A DNA stretch of 64,000 bases from Clostridia bacterium (lineage in GTDB: Bacteria > Bacillota > Clostridia > Christensenellales > CAG-138): positions 46,237 through 110,236 of the forward strand of contig JAFWVQ010000064.1 of NCBI GenBank assembly GCA_017523925.1. Reading direction: 5' to 3'. The translations under genes and the position numbers were made by a program. Below are positions 20,076 to 29,025 of this stretch, one piece after another (the first letter of the stretch is position 1; every line of letters begins with the position of its first letter). The notes beneath the pieces are model-generated. The model had not been told where the DNA came from and ran no database searches. It saw only the letters and a program-made list of their open reading frames with translations.

Positions 20076-20966
20076 TCAGTTATTGTTTGCCACCGCTTTT
20101 TTGCCGCGTTCCGCTCCCTTCCTGCCGCTTTTTCTATACGAAAGCGGTGTGCAACCGAACTGCCTTTGGAAGAGGCGGCTGAAGTAGCTTTGGTCGGAGA
20201 AGCCGCAGTTTTGGGCGATCTCGGCGACGCTCGAGCCGGTACGGCGCAGCATCTCGAGGCTTACCTCGAGCCTGTGGTGATTTAGGAATGCCACCGGTGA
20301 AAGCCTTGTGTAGATATTGAACAGCTTGGTGCACTGGCTCCTGCTCACGTTGCCTGCAGCGGCAATATCGTCCAGCTTTATGGGACCGGAGTAATTCTTA
20401 TAGATATACTCCGCCATCCGCTGCTGTACTGCGGCATTGGCATCCGCTGTCGGGATCGGGTCCTTCCCCGTGTAGGCGAGATAGAGCTGGCGCAGAAGGC
20501 GCAGCAGTTGGGAGAATACCTCGAGCTCGTAGCCGCTCTCCTTGGCATTCTGGATCTGCTCCATCCTGTGGATTATTGCGGCTATCTCGGCTGAGGGCGA
20601 ATCGCTGCCCGCGAAGCGGATATGCGCAAAGCGGTTGTCATCGAGCATCGGGCGAACGAAGCGCTCGTACAGCGGAGCGTTCGCCGAAAGCAGGCTCATG
20701 CCAACGATCAGCACCTTATGGCAGCACTCCTCGCCAACGAGCGGGCGCAGGGAGTGCATATGCTTTCTGTTTATAAAGCAAACGTCCCCGGAGTGCAGCT
20801 CAAACACGTCCGCATCCGTTTGGCAGAGTATGCGTCCGTTGTTGATAAGGATCAGTTCAAAGCTGTCGTGATAATGCGCGATCTCGCTGTGCGTGCTGCG
20901 TTCGCGTATGCTCTCGGTTTTGATGTAGACCGGAAGAGCGCTGTTTTCATAAAAAATCGTATCCAT
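20076..20966 (-). CDS. AraC-family transcriptional regulator
   Basis: This 296-residue regulator has an N-terminal cupin ligand-binding domain (about residues 15-140, with SEIAHYHDSFELILIN and SGDVCFINRKHMH) and a C-terminal double helix-turn-helix (about 185-285). The second helix-turn-helix shows the canonical GFSDQSYFSRLFQRQFGCTP. It most likely senses a small molecule and controls a nearby promoter. It is divergent from the peroxiredoxin gene with a 120-base shared upstream region, so that gene is the first target to test. The family usually regulates sugar uptake, and no such operon is adjacent. Confidence 0.9.
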   Translation of the reverse strand: MDTIFYENSALPVYIKTESIRERSTHSEIAHYHDSFELILINNGRILCQTDADVFELHSGDVCFINRKHMHSLRPLVGEECCHKVLIVGMSLLSANAPLYERFVRPMLDDNRFAHIRFAGSDSPSAEIAAIIHRMEQIQNAKESGYELEVFSQLLRLLRQLYLAYTGKDPIPTADANAAVQQRMAEYIYKNYSGPIKLDDIAAAGNVSRSQCTKLFNIYTRLSPVAFLNHHRLEVSLEMLRRTGSSVAEIAQNCGFSDQSYFSRLFQRQFGCTPLSYRKSGRKGAERGKKAVANNN

Positions 20967-21086
20967 AGAAAATCATCCTATTATTTTGGCATATAATGCT
21001 ATTATCTGCCGTTTTCCTGTAGTATTATAGCATCATAAAGCGAGGGGCGCAAGCCCTTCTACACGGAATAAAGGAGATTTTCAGTT

Positions 21087-21761
21087 ATGAACGAACTTCA
21101 AAACAAAATGCCGCTTATCGGCGAAGACGCTCCCGCATTCGATGCGGTCACCACCCAGGGCACGATCCACTTCCCCGCCGACTACAAGGGAAAGTGGGTC
21201 ATACTATTCTCGCACCCCGCGGATTTCACTCCCGTATGCACCACAGAGTTCATGACGTTCGGCTCCATGATGGATGAGTTCAAGGCGCTGAACACCGAGC
21301 TGATCGGCCTTTCTGTGGACTCCATCTATGCGCATATTGCGTGGCTTAGAAGGATACAGGAGCTTGAATGGAACGGCAAGAAGAATATCAGCATCACCTT
21401 CCCGCTCATCGAGGACATCCGCATGGAGGTCGCAAACAAGTACGGCATGATCCAGCCCGGCGCGTCCAACACGCAGGCGGTGCGCGCGGTGTTCATCATC
21501 GACCCCAACGCAAAGATCCGCACCATACTCTACTATCCTCTCTCCACCGGCCGTAATTTCGACGAGATCAAGCGCATCATCATTGCACTTCAGAAGGCGG
21601 ACGCCGATTCCTGCGCCACACCCGCCGACTGGAGGCCAGGCGACGACGTGATCGTTCCCACCGCCGGAAGCTGCGGCACCGCTAAGGAGCGCATGGAGAA
21701 TCAGACCGAGGAGCAGTACTGCCTCGATTGGTTCCTCTGCTTCCGCAAAGAGAAGAAGTAA
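21087..21761 (+). CDS. Prx6-type peroxiredoxin
   Basis: This 224-residue thiol peroxidase reduces H2O2, organic peroxides or peroxynitrite. The peroxidatic cysteine is in HPADFTPVCTTEF (about residues 40-52), with the conserved Pro, Thr and Cys. The C-terminal arm contains SADW-like TPADWRPGDDVIVP and further cysteines (AGSCGTAKE, QYCLDWFLCF) that could act as resolving residues. The length and arm match the Prx6/archaeal-type subfamily rather than AhpC. AAGGAG precedes the ATG. A terminator follows at 21795-21818. The divergent AraC regulator may control it. Confidence 0.92.
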   Translation: MNELQNKMPLIGEDAPAFDAVTTQGTIHFPADYKGKWVILFSHPADFTPVCTTEFMTFGSMMDEFKALNTELIGLSVDSIYAHIAWLRRIQELEWNGKKNISITFPLIEDIRMEVANKYGMIQPGASNTQAVRAVFIIDPNAKIRTILYYPLSTGRNFDEIKRIIIALQKADADSCATPADWRPGDDVIVPTAGSCGTAKERMENQTEEQYCLDWFLCFRKEKK

Positions 21762-21794
21762 ACCTACTTAAGCCATTCCTGCCGCGTTTTGCAA

Positions 21795-21818
21795 GCCGAA
21801 GGCCGGCCTTCGGCTTTT
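21795..21818 (+). terminator. terminator after the peroxiredoxin gene
   Basis: Perfect 10-base stem GCCGAAGGCC/GGCCTTCGGC (21795-21814) followed by TTTT. Confidence 0.8.
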
Positions 21819-21898
21819 GTATTGGAGTGGGGTGTGTTTCGATTAGCGGTATGCTGGCTTTCCTTGCTTGAAAAGGAACAATACTCGGTATTTTCTGA

Positions 21899-21927
21899 TT
21901 GACGCAGAACGTCCGCTGTAATATAAT
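21899..21927 (+). promoter_or_regulatory. promoter of the TIR-TPR gene
   Basis: -35 TTGACG (21899-21904), 17-base spacer, -10 TATAAT (21922-21927). It gives a leader of about 120 bases before the ATG at 22055. It also rules out the in-frame upstream start at 21899. Confidence 0.75.
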
Positions 21928-22054
21928 CTACTTGTCGCATGCGTATCGTCCGTTCGCCAATAATCGCGCGATACGATCCGAACACATTGTCGGTCGCAGG
22001 CATCTGCGCTTGGCTTTTATTTCTTATTACTACAACACTGATCAAGGAGGTTTT

Positions 22055-25000
22055 ATGGCTTCTCATTCTGATTTTAGTTTGTTATATAAGACGCGCAACG
22101 GTGCTTCTCCAAGAAATAAGGCGAAGGTATATTTTTCTTATCATCCTGATGATTTTTCGTATTTTGAACACATCAGCGAAATCATCCTTGCCAAACAGAA
22201 TTGCGCAATATACTATTATTGTTACACTTCCGGCGCCCCTGACAATGCCGAGCTTTCGAATCTTCTACGCGAAATGCAGCTTTTCGTCATCCCGGTAACA
22301 TCAAACTTTCTGTTTCTCGATTGCAATGCATTTTCCTTCGAACTCCGGTTTGCGCAGGACCACGGCATTCCGATTCTGCCGCTGCTGCAAAGCAGCGATC
22401 TTGCCTCCGCTTTTAACGAAAAATGCAATAATCTGCAATTCCTTGACGAACACAGCAAAGACAGCAGCGCTATAAGTTTTGATGAGAAGATCACCACATA
22501 TCTCAGCGCCGTTCTTGCGGACAGCGAAACGGTGCGCCGTATTCAAGATGCATTCGACGCGCATGTATTCTTGAGCTATCGAAAGATAGATCGCGAGCTT
22601 GCTCAAGAGCTGATGCAAATGATCCACAGAAATCCCGAGTGTCGCGATATTGCAATTTGGTACGACGAATTCCTTGTTGCCGGCGAGCCTTTCGACATAT
22701 CCATTCAAAAGGCACTTGCTGACTGCGATGTGTTTGCTCTTTTAGTTACACCCAACATTTTGCTCAAGAATGCAAACGGAGAGGACAATTATGTTATGAG
22801 CTCCGAGTATCCTGCCGCATCGGAAGCCTCAAAAAGCATAGTTCCAGTCGAGGCGGCCGAAACGGACAAGGATGAGCTCAAATCAAAATTCAAGGGTATT
22901 CCCGAGTGCATAAGCACTAAAGATGAGCACAAGATCACCTCTGCACTGTTGGCCATTATAAACGGAATCAGAAATGATGCACGCGTAAGACGACTTGCTC
23001 AAGCCGAAAACAGCTCCATGGAGCACAGTTTCCTAGTGGGTCTCGCATACCTAATGGGTATTGAGGTTGAAAGAAACCCGGAACACGCGTTTGAATTGAT
23101 TAAAAAAGCAGCTGATGCCGGCCTGCCCGAGGCACTGAGAAAGCTCTCTGAGATGTATTACTATGGAACCGGTACGAAACGCGATCTAAGAAGAGCTGTC
23201 GAATTGCGCAAGAAGGATTATCAATACCATAAGGAACTGTACAGCAAAGCACGAACCGATGCTAATCTGCGCGAATACTTGATCCGTTTAGAGATATACG
23301 CTCATATGTGTTCCGAGCTCAACGATCCCGTTGAAACCCAGAAAGCGTATTCAGAATGCATAAGCTTACTTGAAAAGCTCGTCAAGCAGGATCCCTTCAA
23401 CTATGGTGTGTCTTTGGCTTCTGCATATAACAACTCTGCGCTTAGGTACTCTGAGCAAGGCGATGTGAAAACTGCTGAAAAGTATTATAATAAAGCCATT
23501 TCATGGTTAAAAAGTCTTGCAAGAGTTGATCCCGTCAGGGCTGAGCCGTACTTGGCAACAGCATATAACGATGCCGGTTACTTTTTTTCGAATCACGGCG
23601 ATCGTGCATTGGCAGTTGAGTATTACAAGAATTCCATACGTCTGCGGGAGCGATTGGCTGTCCGAGATCCGGAATCACACGAGACTCCTTTATCATATGT
23701 TTATAACAACATTGCCGTTCTCTATATGGAGCAGGACGAAGTGGAGAAAGCCGAAGAATACTACGCGAAGCTAGTCGATTTATTGGAGCACATTTTTGCG
23801 TATGACCCTTCGGTTAGCAATTTGCTTGCGCTTGCAAATTCAAATCTGGGCTTGAACCTTACCTATCAGCGGGAGTTTTTGCAGGCTGAAGCCGTGCTTA
23901 AAAAGAGCTTTGCGCTTTGCAAGGAGCTGGTTGCCAAAAACCTTGAGCTATACAGTATTGATTATGCAAAGGCATGCACTAACCTTTCGTTATTGTATTT
24001 TAGCATCTCGGATATCGACCAGGCGAAGGAATACTCCTTGTTAGCGATCAATTACTTATCTCCGCTTGCATCAGTTAATCCTATTAGATACGATAGCCAG
24101 TTGAGTTGCGCTTACAATAACCTTGCACGCTGTTACATAACTCAATACAATTCTGCGGAAGCCGCTAAACACTTGGCAACAGCCAGAGCGATCGCAGAAA
24201 AGTATGCATCAGTTGGTTTGGAGGATTATGATTTCTCACGCTTACTCGTCCTTATGAACTCGGCTGAGTATTGTATCAGTGTGAACGAGGAGCAAGCTGC
24301 TCTTGAACATCTGCAACCGGCCATCCCGCTGTCCGAAAAACTGATGAGCATCAATCCGGCAAAATATACTATAAATTTTGTGGCTTGTCTGCTGGTGGCA
24401 GCCAAGTTTTATTTTTTGATTGATGAGTCGCAAAATGCGAGGAGATTGATTGAAAAATGCCTTACTGCAATGGAGGATGCCATGAAAAGGAATCCGCGCA
24501 AGTACATTTTGTTGCTTCCGGAAGCATACCGTCTCGCAGGCGTCATATACTGCGATCTGAACGACTTGCGAAAGGCCAAGGCATTCTTTAAAATGGGTAT
24601 TTCGGTCTGCAATGAACTGCAAGCTGAGAATACCTTCGACTACGATAATGTCCTCGTTGCTTTCTATATTACAGCAATAGATTTCTACGAGCACATTGAT
24701 ATGGACGCTCAGTCCGATGAGTGCTGCAGGAAAGCCTTGCCGATTTTGGAAAGGCTTATCCCCAAAGGATTCAATGACTACAAGAATTCGTTGGCATCTG
24801 TTTACACCATTCTCGGCACACATGATTTCAACGCCGAAGAGTTTGAAAGCGCAGCGTCCCATTTAATGAAGTCCGCCGCTATTTGCAGCGAATTGATCGA
24901 GCAAGGTATAGAACCTATGGAGCAATATAACCGCTTGTCCATGTGCTACTATTTGCTTGGCGCGATCAGCTATTATTGGGGCGATGATGATAAGTGCGGG

Positions 25001-25129
25001 ATATATTATTCGAAATCGATCGATATCTTGGAGTTCTTGTGCGAAGAATCGCCTGAAGAATACTCTGAGATGCTGAACGAGATACGTGAGGAGTATGACG
25101 GAATAAAGGCAGAGCTCGGGAGCAATTGA
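22055..25129 (+). CDS. TIR-TIR-Sel1-TPR protein, candidate defence or signalling factor
   Basis: This 1024-residue protein has no signal peptide. Two TIR-like domains are in tandem. TIR1 (about residues 24-135) has VYFSYHPDD at 26-34 and a glutamate at 96 (FSFELRF). TIR2 (about 168-300) has VFLSYRKIDRELA, IWYDEFLVAGEPF around 202 and a glutamate at 251 (MSSEYPAA). The glutamates fall where NADase TIR domains keep their catalytic Glu. One Sel1 repeat follows (about 325-385: YYYGTGTKRDLRRAVEL), then a long series of TPR-like helical pairs to the C-terminus (NNIAVLYMEQDEVEKAEEYY and similar). AAGGAGG precedes the ATG. Base composition is visibly more AT-rich than the neighbours, suggesting acquisition. 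It stands alone. NAD cleavage or anti-phage action is inference. Confidence 0.85.
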   Translation: MASHSDFSLLYKTRNGASPRNKAKVYFSYHPDDFSYFEHISEIILAKQNCAIYYYCYTSGAPDNAELSNLLREMQLFVIPVTSNFLFLDCNAFSFELRFAQDHGIPILPLLQSSDLASAFNEKCNNLQFLDEHSKDSSAISFDEKITTYLSAVLADSETVRRIQDAFDAHVFLSYRKIDRELAQELMQMIHRNPECRDIAIWYDEFLVAGEPFDISIQKALADCDVFALLVTPNILLKNANGEDNYVMSSEYPAASEASKSIVPVEAAETDKDELKSKFKGIPECISTKDEHKITSALLAIINGIRNDARVRRLAQAENSSMEHSFLVGLAYLMGIEVERNPEHAFELIKKAADAGLPEALRKLSEMYYYGTGTKRDLRRAVELRKKDYQYHKELYSKARTDANLREYLIRLEIYAHMCSELNDPVETQKAYSECISLLEKLVKQDPFNYGVSLASAYNNSALRYSEQGDVKTAEKYYNKAISWLKSLARVDPVRAEPYLATAYNDAGYFFSNHGDRALAVEYYKNSIRLRERLAVRDPESHETPLSYVYNNIAVLYMEQDEVEKAEEYYAKLVDLLEHIFAYDPSVSNLLALANSNLGLNLTYQREFLQAEAVLKKSFALCKELVAKNLELYSIDYAKACTNLSLLYFSISDIDQAKEYSLLAINYLSPLASVNPIRYDSQLSCAYNNLARCYITQYNSAEAAKHLATARAIAEKYASVGLEDYDFSRLLVLMNSAEYCISVNEEQAALEHLQPAIPLSEKLMSINPAKYTINFVACLLVAAKFYFLIDESQNARRLIEKCLTAMEDAMKRNPRKYILLLPEAYRLAGVIYCDLNDLRKAKAFFKMGISVCNELQAENTFDYDNVLVAFYITAIDFYEHIDMDAQSDECCRKALPILERLIPKGFNDYKNSLASVYTILGTHDFNAEEFESAASHLMKSAAICSELIEQGIEPMEQYNRLSMCYYLLGAISYYWGDDDKCGIYYSKSIDILEFLCEESPEEYSEMLNEIREEYDGIKAELGSN

Positions 25130-25190
25130 TAGTGAACCTTGTTTTGTCAAATGCAGTGACAAGCAGCGCTTATTATTTTCAATTCCGGGA

Positions 25191-25219
25191 TTGACGATTC
25201 TTGCTGTTTATGCTACTAT
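25191..25219 (+). promoter_or_regulatory. promoter of the M29 aminopeptidase gene
   Basis: -35 TTGACG (25191-25196), 17-base spacer, -10 TACTAT (25214-25219), 55 bases upstream of the ATG. Confidence 0.65.
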
Positions 25220-25273
25220 ATTAAGGTGAAAAAACGGTTTGCACCGGAGTGCGAATCTATGTGGGAGGGAAAT

Positions 25274-26503
25274 ATGACAAACAGGCTTGAAGAATATGCA
25301 CATCTCGTTATCGAGGTCGGTCTGAACGTTCAGAAGGGTCAGATCGTTATCATCAATTCGCCCGTTGAGTGCGCGCCTTTTGCGCGGCTCTGCGTCAAGG
25401 CGGCCTACGAGGTCGGCGCGCAGCAGGTGGTCATGAACTGGCGCGACGACGCCGTTGCGCGCGAATACTGGCTGCATGCGGCGGACGAGGTTTTCGACGA
25501 GGTCTTCCCCTGGGAGGTCGAGAAGAGCCTTGAGCTTGCTAAGCGCGGCGCCGCAAGGCTTTCGATCGCCGCGACCAACCCCGAGAACCTCAAGGGCGTG
25601 GATCCCTCAAGGCTTGCAAGGGCGGGCAAGGCATACGGCGAAGCCAATAAGGAATACACCGCCATGATGATGTCGAGCGCGGTGCCGTGGTGCGTGGCGA
25701 GCGTACCCGTGCCTTCGTGGGCAAAGAAGGTTTTCCCCGATCTGCCCGAGCAGGAGGCGATGGACAGGCTTTGGGACGAGATCTACAAGGCCATCCGCAT
25801 CGACGACAACGGCGGCGCGGTGGAGCGCTGGAGGGCGCACTGCAAAACGCTTTCCGAGAGGGCGCATAAGCTCAACGACTACGCATTCAAGTATCTGCAC
25901 TATAAAAACTCGCTCGGCACCGATCTCAAGGTGGAGCTGCCCGTGGGCCATATTTGGGAGGCCGGCTCCGAAATCAGCAAGAGCGGCATCGAATTCGTTG
26001 CAAACATGCCCACCGAGGAGATCTTCACCGCTCCGAGGCTCGATGGCATCAACGGCGTTGTTTACGCCTCCAAGCCCCTCGTCATCGGCGGCAACATCGT
26101 GGACGGCTTCCATCTTGTGCTCAAGGACGGCAAGGTGGTGGAGGCCCACGCCGAGGTCGGTGAGGAGTTCCTCAAGCACGAGCTCGAGCTCGACGAGGGC
26201 GCGTCCCGCTTCGGCGAGGTGGCGCTCGTTCCGTTCGATTCCCCGATCTCAAACAGCGGCGTGCTGTTCTACAACACGCTTTTCGACGAGAACGCCTCCT
26301 GCCACTTCGCTTTCGGCGAGGCGTATCCCACCTGCATCCGCGGCGGCTCCGAGATGGACGAGGAGCAGCGCAAGGCGCACGGTCTAAATAGCAGCATCAC
26401 GCACGTTGACTTCATGGTCGGCACGGCCGATCTTTCGATCGACGGCGTCACCGAAAGCGGCGAGGTCATCCCCGTTTTCAGAAACGGAAACTTCGCATTC
26501 TGA
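25274..26503 (+). CDS. M29-family aminopeptidase (AmpS/PepS type)
   Basis: This cytosolic dinuclear-metal aminopeptidase of 409 residues, the family length, removes N-terminal residues from peptides. Recognisable segments are LVIEVGLNVQKGQIVIINSP near the N-terminus, LPVGHIWEAGSEISKSGIEF, and the metal-binding region NMPTEEIFTAPRLDGINGVV (both Glu conserved). Near the C-terminus are NTLFDENASCHFAFGEAYP and ITHVDFMVGTADLSIDG with His/Asp ligands. The ATG at 25274 is chosen for the GGGAGGG at an ideal distance, and an upstream in-frame ATG at 25226 has no such site. A hairpin follows the stop. Confidence 0.94.
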   Translation: MTNRLEEYAHLVIEVGLNVQKGQIVIINSPVECAPFARLCVKAAYEVGAQQVVMNWRDDAVAREYWLHAADEVFDEVFPWEVEKSLELAKRGAARLSIAATNPENLKGVDPSRLARAGKAYGEANKEYTAMMMSSAVPWCVASVPVPSWAKKVFPDLPEQEAMDRLWDEIYKAIRIDDNGGAVERWRAHCKTLSERAHKLNDYAFKYLHYKNSLGTDLKVELPVGHIWEAGSEISKSGIEFVANMPTEEIFTAPRLDGINGVVYASKPLVIGGNIVDGFHLVLKDGKVVEAHAEVGEEFLKHELELDEGASRFGEVALVPFDSPISNSGVLFYNTLFDENASCHFAFGEAYPTCIRGGSEMDEEQRKAHGLNSSITHVDFMVGTADLSIDGVTESGEVIPVFRNGNFAF

Positions 26504-26516
26504 TCCAAAGCTCAGC

Positions 26517-26549
26517 GGGCTGCGCAAAAAAGGCGCAGCCCTTTGGTTT
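26517..26549 (+). terminator. hairpin after the aminopeptidase gene
   Basis: Perfect 9-base stem GGGCTGCGC/GCGCAGCCC around AAAAAAG, followed by TTTGGTTT. The T tract is interrupted, so some read-through into the next gene is likely. Confidence 0.65.
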
Positions 26550-27275
26550 ATGACGGCAAAAACGAGCAAAAAGGAAAAGCGAGCAAGAACGGGGCCGAGC
26601 GGCGACAGGATGCGGCTTATCATCTGCATCCTGCTTGCGGCGGCCTGCGCTGCGCTGTTTCTCATATTCGGCCTTAACAGGAGCGCCGCGCCGTCCTCGG
26701 GTGCCGCGTCTTCCCCCTCCCCTGCGCAGCAGGCGGAGCCATCGGCGGTGCCGAAGGGCGTTCCGATGGGAAGATTCATCAGCACGCTCGGCGAGAGCGG
26801 GATGGACTGCGAGATAGGCGAGGTGACGATGCTTGGCGGCAACGATTTTGCGTATCCGCTGACGCTCCCCGACGGGCGCGAGGGCGCGGAGCTTGCGGTC
26901 AGGACCGACAGTATCGGGAGGGTCGCGGAATGCACGCTCAGTCTGCCGTATATCTACGCGGGCGAGCCGGATGCAAGCTTCTCCGAGATCACATCTTCGG
27001 CGATACGCGCCGAATACAGAAGGCGAGAAAAGGCGGACACTGCGCTCGTTTCAGCGTATCTAAACAGCATTTACGAACAGCTTTCGGATGATCTCGGCAT
27101 CTCCACGATAGACGGCAGGAAGATCGCGGACGCGATCGAGAGCGCATACTATTCGCGAAAAAACTATGACAAAAAAGCGGGCGCCGCCCGCTTCTACTGC
27201 GAAACCGAATGCGCGGAGGAGAACGAGTTTGCGTTCACCTTCCGCGTTATCGCTTCATTCAACTATTCAAACTGA
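26550..27275 (+). CDS. membrane-anchored protein of unknown function
   Basis: Not recognised. With the start at 26550 the protein has 241 residues: a basic N-terminus, one membrane helix (about residues 22-40, LIICILLAAACAALFLIFG), a Ser/Pro/Ala-rich linker, and an extracytoplasmic domain of about 180 residues without cysteine pairs or known motifs. The topology is a type II single-pass membrane protein. No strong Shine-Dalgarno is visible for the ATG at 26550 or for that at 26610, so the start is uncertain. It probably depends on read-through from the aminopeptidase gene. It is convergent with the next gene. Confidence 0.6.
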   Translation: MTAKTSKKEKRARTGPSGDRMRLIICILLAAACAALFLIFGLNRSAAPSSGAASSPSPAQQAEPSAVPKGVPMGRFISTLGESGMDCEIGEVTMLGGNDFAYPLTLPDGREGAELAVRTDSIGRVAECTLSLPYIYAGEPDASFSEITSSAIRAEYRRREKADTALVSAYLNSIYEQLSDDLGISTIDGRKIADAIESAYYSRKNYDKKAGAARFYCETECAEENEFAFTFRVIASFNYSN

Positions 27276-27300
27276 GCCGCGGCTCCTTTGACAGAAAGGC

Positions 27301-27810
27301 TTATTCCTCACCGCCGTCGATCACGTTGAGCTCGACTATCTCGCCCGCATCCTCATCGCCGCCTGCTCCATCGGGTCCGGAGCGCTTGCCCGTGATCGCG
27401 TTGATAACGCCGGTCAGGATATCGCCCGCAGCGATCTCGCCCGCGGCGCTGCCCTTAAGGATCTGCATCGCGTTCTTTTTGGTTTGCGAATCCGCCTTTC
27501 GATAAAGCTCCACAAGGCGCTTTTCGGCGGCGTTCACCTTGATGGTGGAGGTGGTGCCGCTCGTGCTCGTTTTACCCGAGCTCGAGCTCTTGCCGCCCTT
27601 TGCGGCATCGAGCAGCGATTTCTGGGTAACGCCCGTTGCCTTGGCGACCTGCTTGAGCTGCTCCTGCGTAAGCTCCTTTTCGCCGCGCTCGGCACGGCCG
27701 ATATCGCTCGCCGTTGCGCCCTTGACCTTGCGCGCAAGCTGCTCCTGGGTCATCCCCGCCTCTGTGCGGGCTTTTTTTATAAGAGTTCCGACTTTTTTTG
27801 CGTTTGCCAT
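27301..27810 (-). CDS. XRE-family helix-turn-helix protein with C-terminal tail domain
   Basis: This 169-residue DNA-binding protein has an N-terminal HTH_3 domain (about residues 7-62; MTQEQLARKVKGATASDIGR is helix 2-3). A low-complexity Ser/Thr/Gly linker (about 72-90) follows, then a helical region (about 92-125) and an acidic C-terminus (GGDEDAGEIVELNVIDGGEE). AGGAGG precedes the ATG, and a promoter lies at 27838-27866. Similar Firmicutes proteins are known only as helix-turn-helix proteins of undefined regulon. It lies downstream of recO but has its own promoter. Confidence 0.85.
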   Translation of the reverse strand: MANAKKVGTLIKKARTEAGMTQEQLARKVKGATASDIGRAERGEKELTQEQLKQVAKATGVTQKSLLDAAKGGKSSSSGKTSTSGTTSTIKVNAAEKRLVELYRKADSQTKKNAMQILKGSAAGEIAAGDILTGVINAITGKRSGPDGAGGDEDAGEIVELNVIDGGEE

Positions 27811-27837
27811 AGCTTTCCTCCTAAGATCGATATATCA

Positions 27838-27866
27838 AATATAGCATAAACACGCTCATATGTCCA
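27838..27866 (-). promoter_or_regulatory. promoter of the XRE-family gene at 27301-27810
   Basis: On the minus strand: -35 TGGACA (27861-27866), 17-base spacer, -10 TATATT (27838-27843), followed by AGGAGG before the ATG. Confidence 0.6.
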
Positions 27867-27883
27867 TAGCCGCGCGAAAAATC

Positions 27884-28651
27884 TTATTTTTTATCGCCGC
27901 CGTTTTTGTTTTTGCCCTTACCATTACCCTTACCCTTAAGGCGGACCGATTGCTCGACGCAGTACTCGATATAGTCAAAAAGCAGCGCGTTCAGCTCCGC
28001 GCGCATATTTTCGCTTAGCCGCACCTTCTCCATCCCGCGGGACTCGAGCAGCAGCATGCGGCGCAGCGCTTCCATCGTGGAGGGCGCGTAGCTCGGCTCG
28101 TCCGTGCAGCATTCGGAGCAGACGGAGCCGCCGTGCCTGTTTGAAAAGCGTATCCCGCTTTCATCGAGCACGCTTCTGCCGCAGACGGCGCAGCGCGTTA
28201 CAACGGGCTCGTATCCCTCGAGCGCGATCAGCTTGACGGCGAACGCGAGCGTCAGGTCCACGGGCTCCGCTTCGGAGTAGGCGAGGAAGCTGAAGGCGTG
28301 GTAGACGAGCGAATACAGCTCATCGTTTTTTTCGCCCGAAGCAGTCCTCTCCGCCATGCGCGCGATCTGTGCGGCGGCGGTCAGGCGGTCGTAGTCCTCG
28401 CGGATGGGGTAGAAGGCTTCTATCACGCTCGATGATGAAACGTACTTTATGCGGTTTCTTTCATAAACCACGAACTCCCCGCAGCAGTACACGTCCTTGA
28501 CTGCGCCCGCAGCGTTCTTTCGGTTTGAGCGAACGCCCCTCGCCGTCAGCGACACAAGCCCCTGCTCGCGGGTGAGCACGGTCAGTATGCGGTCGCTTTC
28601 CTTATAGTCGGCATAGCGAAGTACTATTCCGTTCAGCGTTTCAAAGGCCAT
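27884..28651 (-). CDS. recO: DNA repair protein RecO
   Basis: RecO loads RecA onto SSB-coated single-stranded DNA in the RecFOR pathway. The 255-residue protein has the N-terminal OB fold (about residues 5-80, LNGIVLRYADYKESDRILTV), a helical domain, and a zinc-binding module with CAVCG (about 157-161) and CSECC (about 178-182). A Lys/Gly/Asn-rich tail (KGKGNGKGKNKNGG) closes the protein. The position beside era matches the Bacillus era-yqzL-recO order, except that the yqzL-like gene between them is inverted. Confidence 0.94.
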   Translation of the reverse strand: MAFETLNGIVLRYADYKESDRILTVLTREQGLVSLTARGVRSNRKNAAGAVKDVYCCGEFVVYERNRIKYVSSSSVIEAFYPIREDYDRLTAAAQIARMAERTASGEKNDELYSLVYHAFSFLAYSEAEPVDLTLAFAVKLIALEGYEPVVTRCAVCGRSVLDESGIRFSNRHGGSVCSECCTDEPSYAPSTMEALRRMLLLESRGMEKVRLSENMRAELNALLFDYIEYCVEQSVRLKGKGNGKGKNKNGGDKK

Positions 28652-28790
28652 TCTGCGTTATTTTTGCGCCGCTGCTTTGTTTTTCCGTTCCCGCCAGATC
28701 CTTCCGTTTTTGCCGTATCCTGTTTTGATACGTTTCGCGCATTTCGGGAAAACTTACAGCAAACAAGAAGCTGTTTTTAGGAGGCAAAGC

Positions 28791-28973
28791 ATGAAAGCAT
28801 TTGATGACCGATCCCCGATAGACCCCTTATCCGAGCGCATCGAGCGCAAAGAGGCGAGCGGGAAGCTTTGGAGAAGGTTCGTTCGCACAGGCAGCGCGGA
28901 GGACTATATCGCCTTCTGCCGCGAAAGGGAGCTCGAGAAGCGCGAGAAGCGCGTGGATCCCGCAAACGTGTAG
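28791..28973 (+). CDS. YqzL-like small protein
   Basis: This 60-residue basic/acidic protein contains a core, LWRRFVRTGSAEDYIAFCRE, that resembles the tryptophan-phenylalanine-TG-DxYL pattern of Bacillus YqzL (about 47 residues), whose function is unknown. The start at 28791 has a perfect AGGAGG 7 bases upstream. In Bacillus and most relatives yqzL lies between era and recO on the same strand. Here it is in the same place but on the opposite strand. The resemblance plus the position make the identification likely but not certain. Confidence 0.7.
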   Translation: MKAFDDRSPIDPLSERIERKEASGKLWRRFVRTGSAEDYIAFCRERELEKREKRVDPANV

Positions 28974-29025
28974 TTTTTCGGGAAACGATTTGGAAGAGCT
29001 ATGGGCGGCTCATGCCCCGAGGCGC

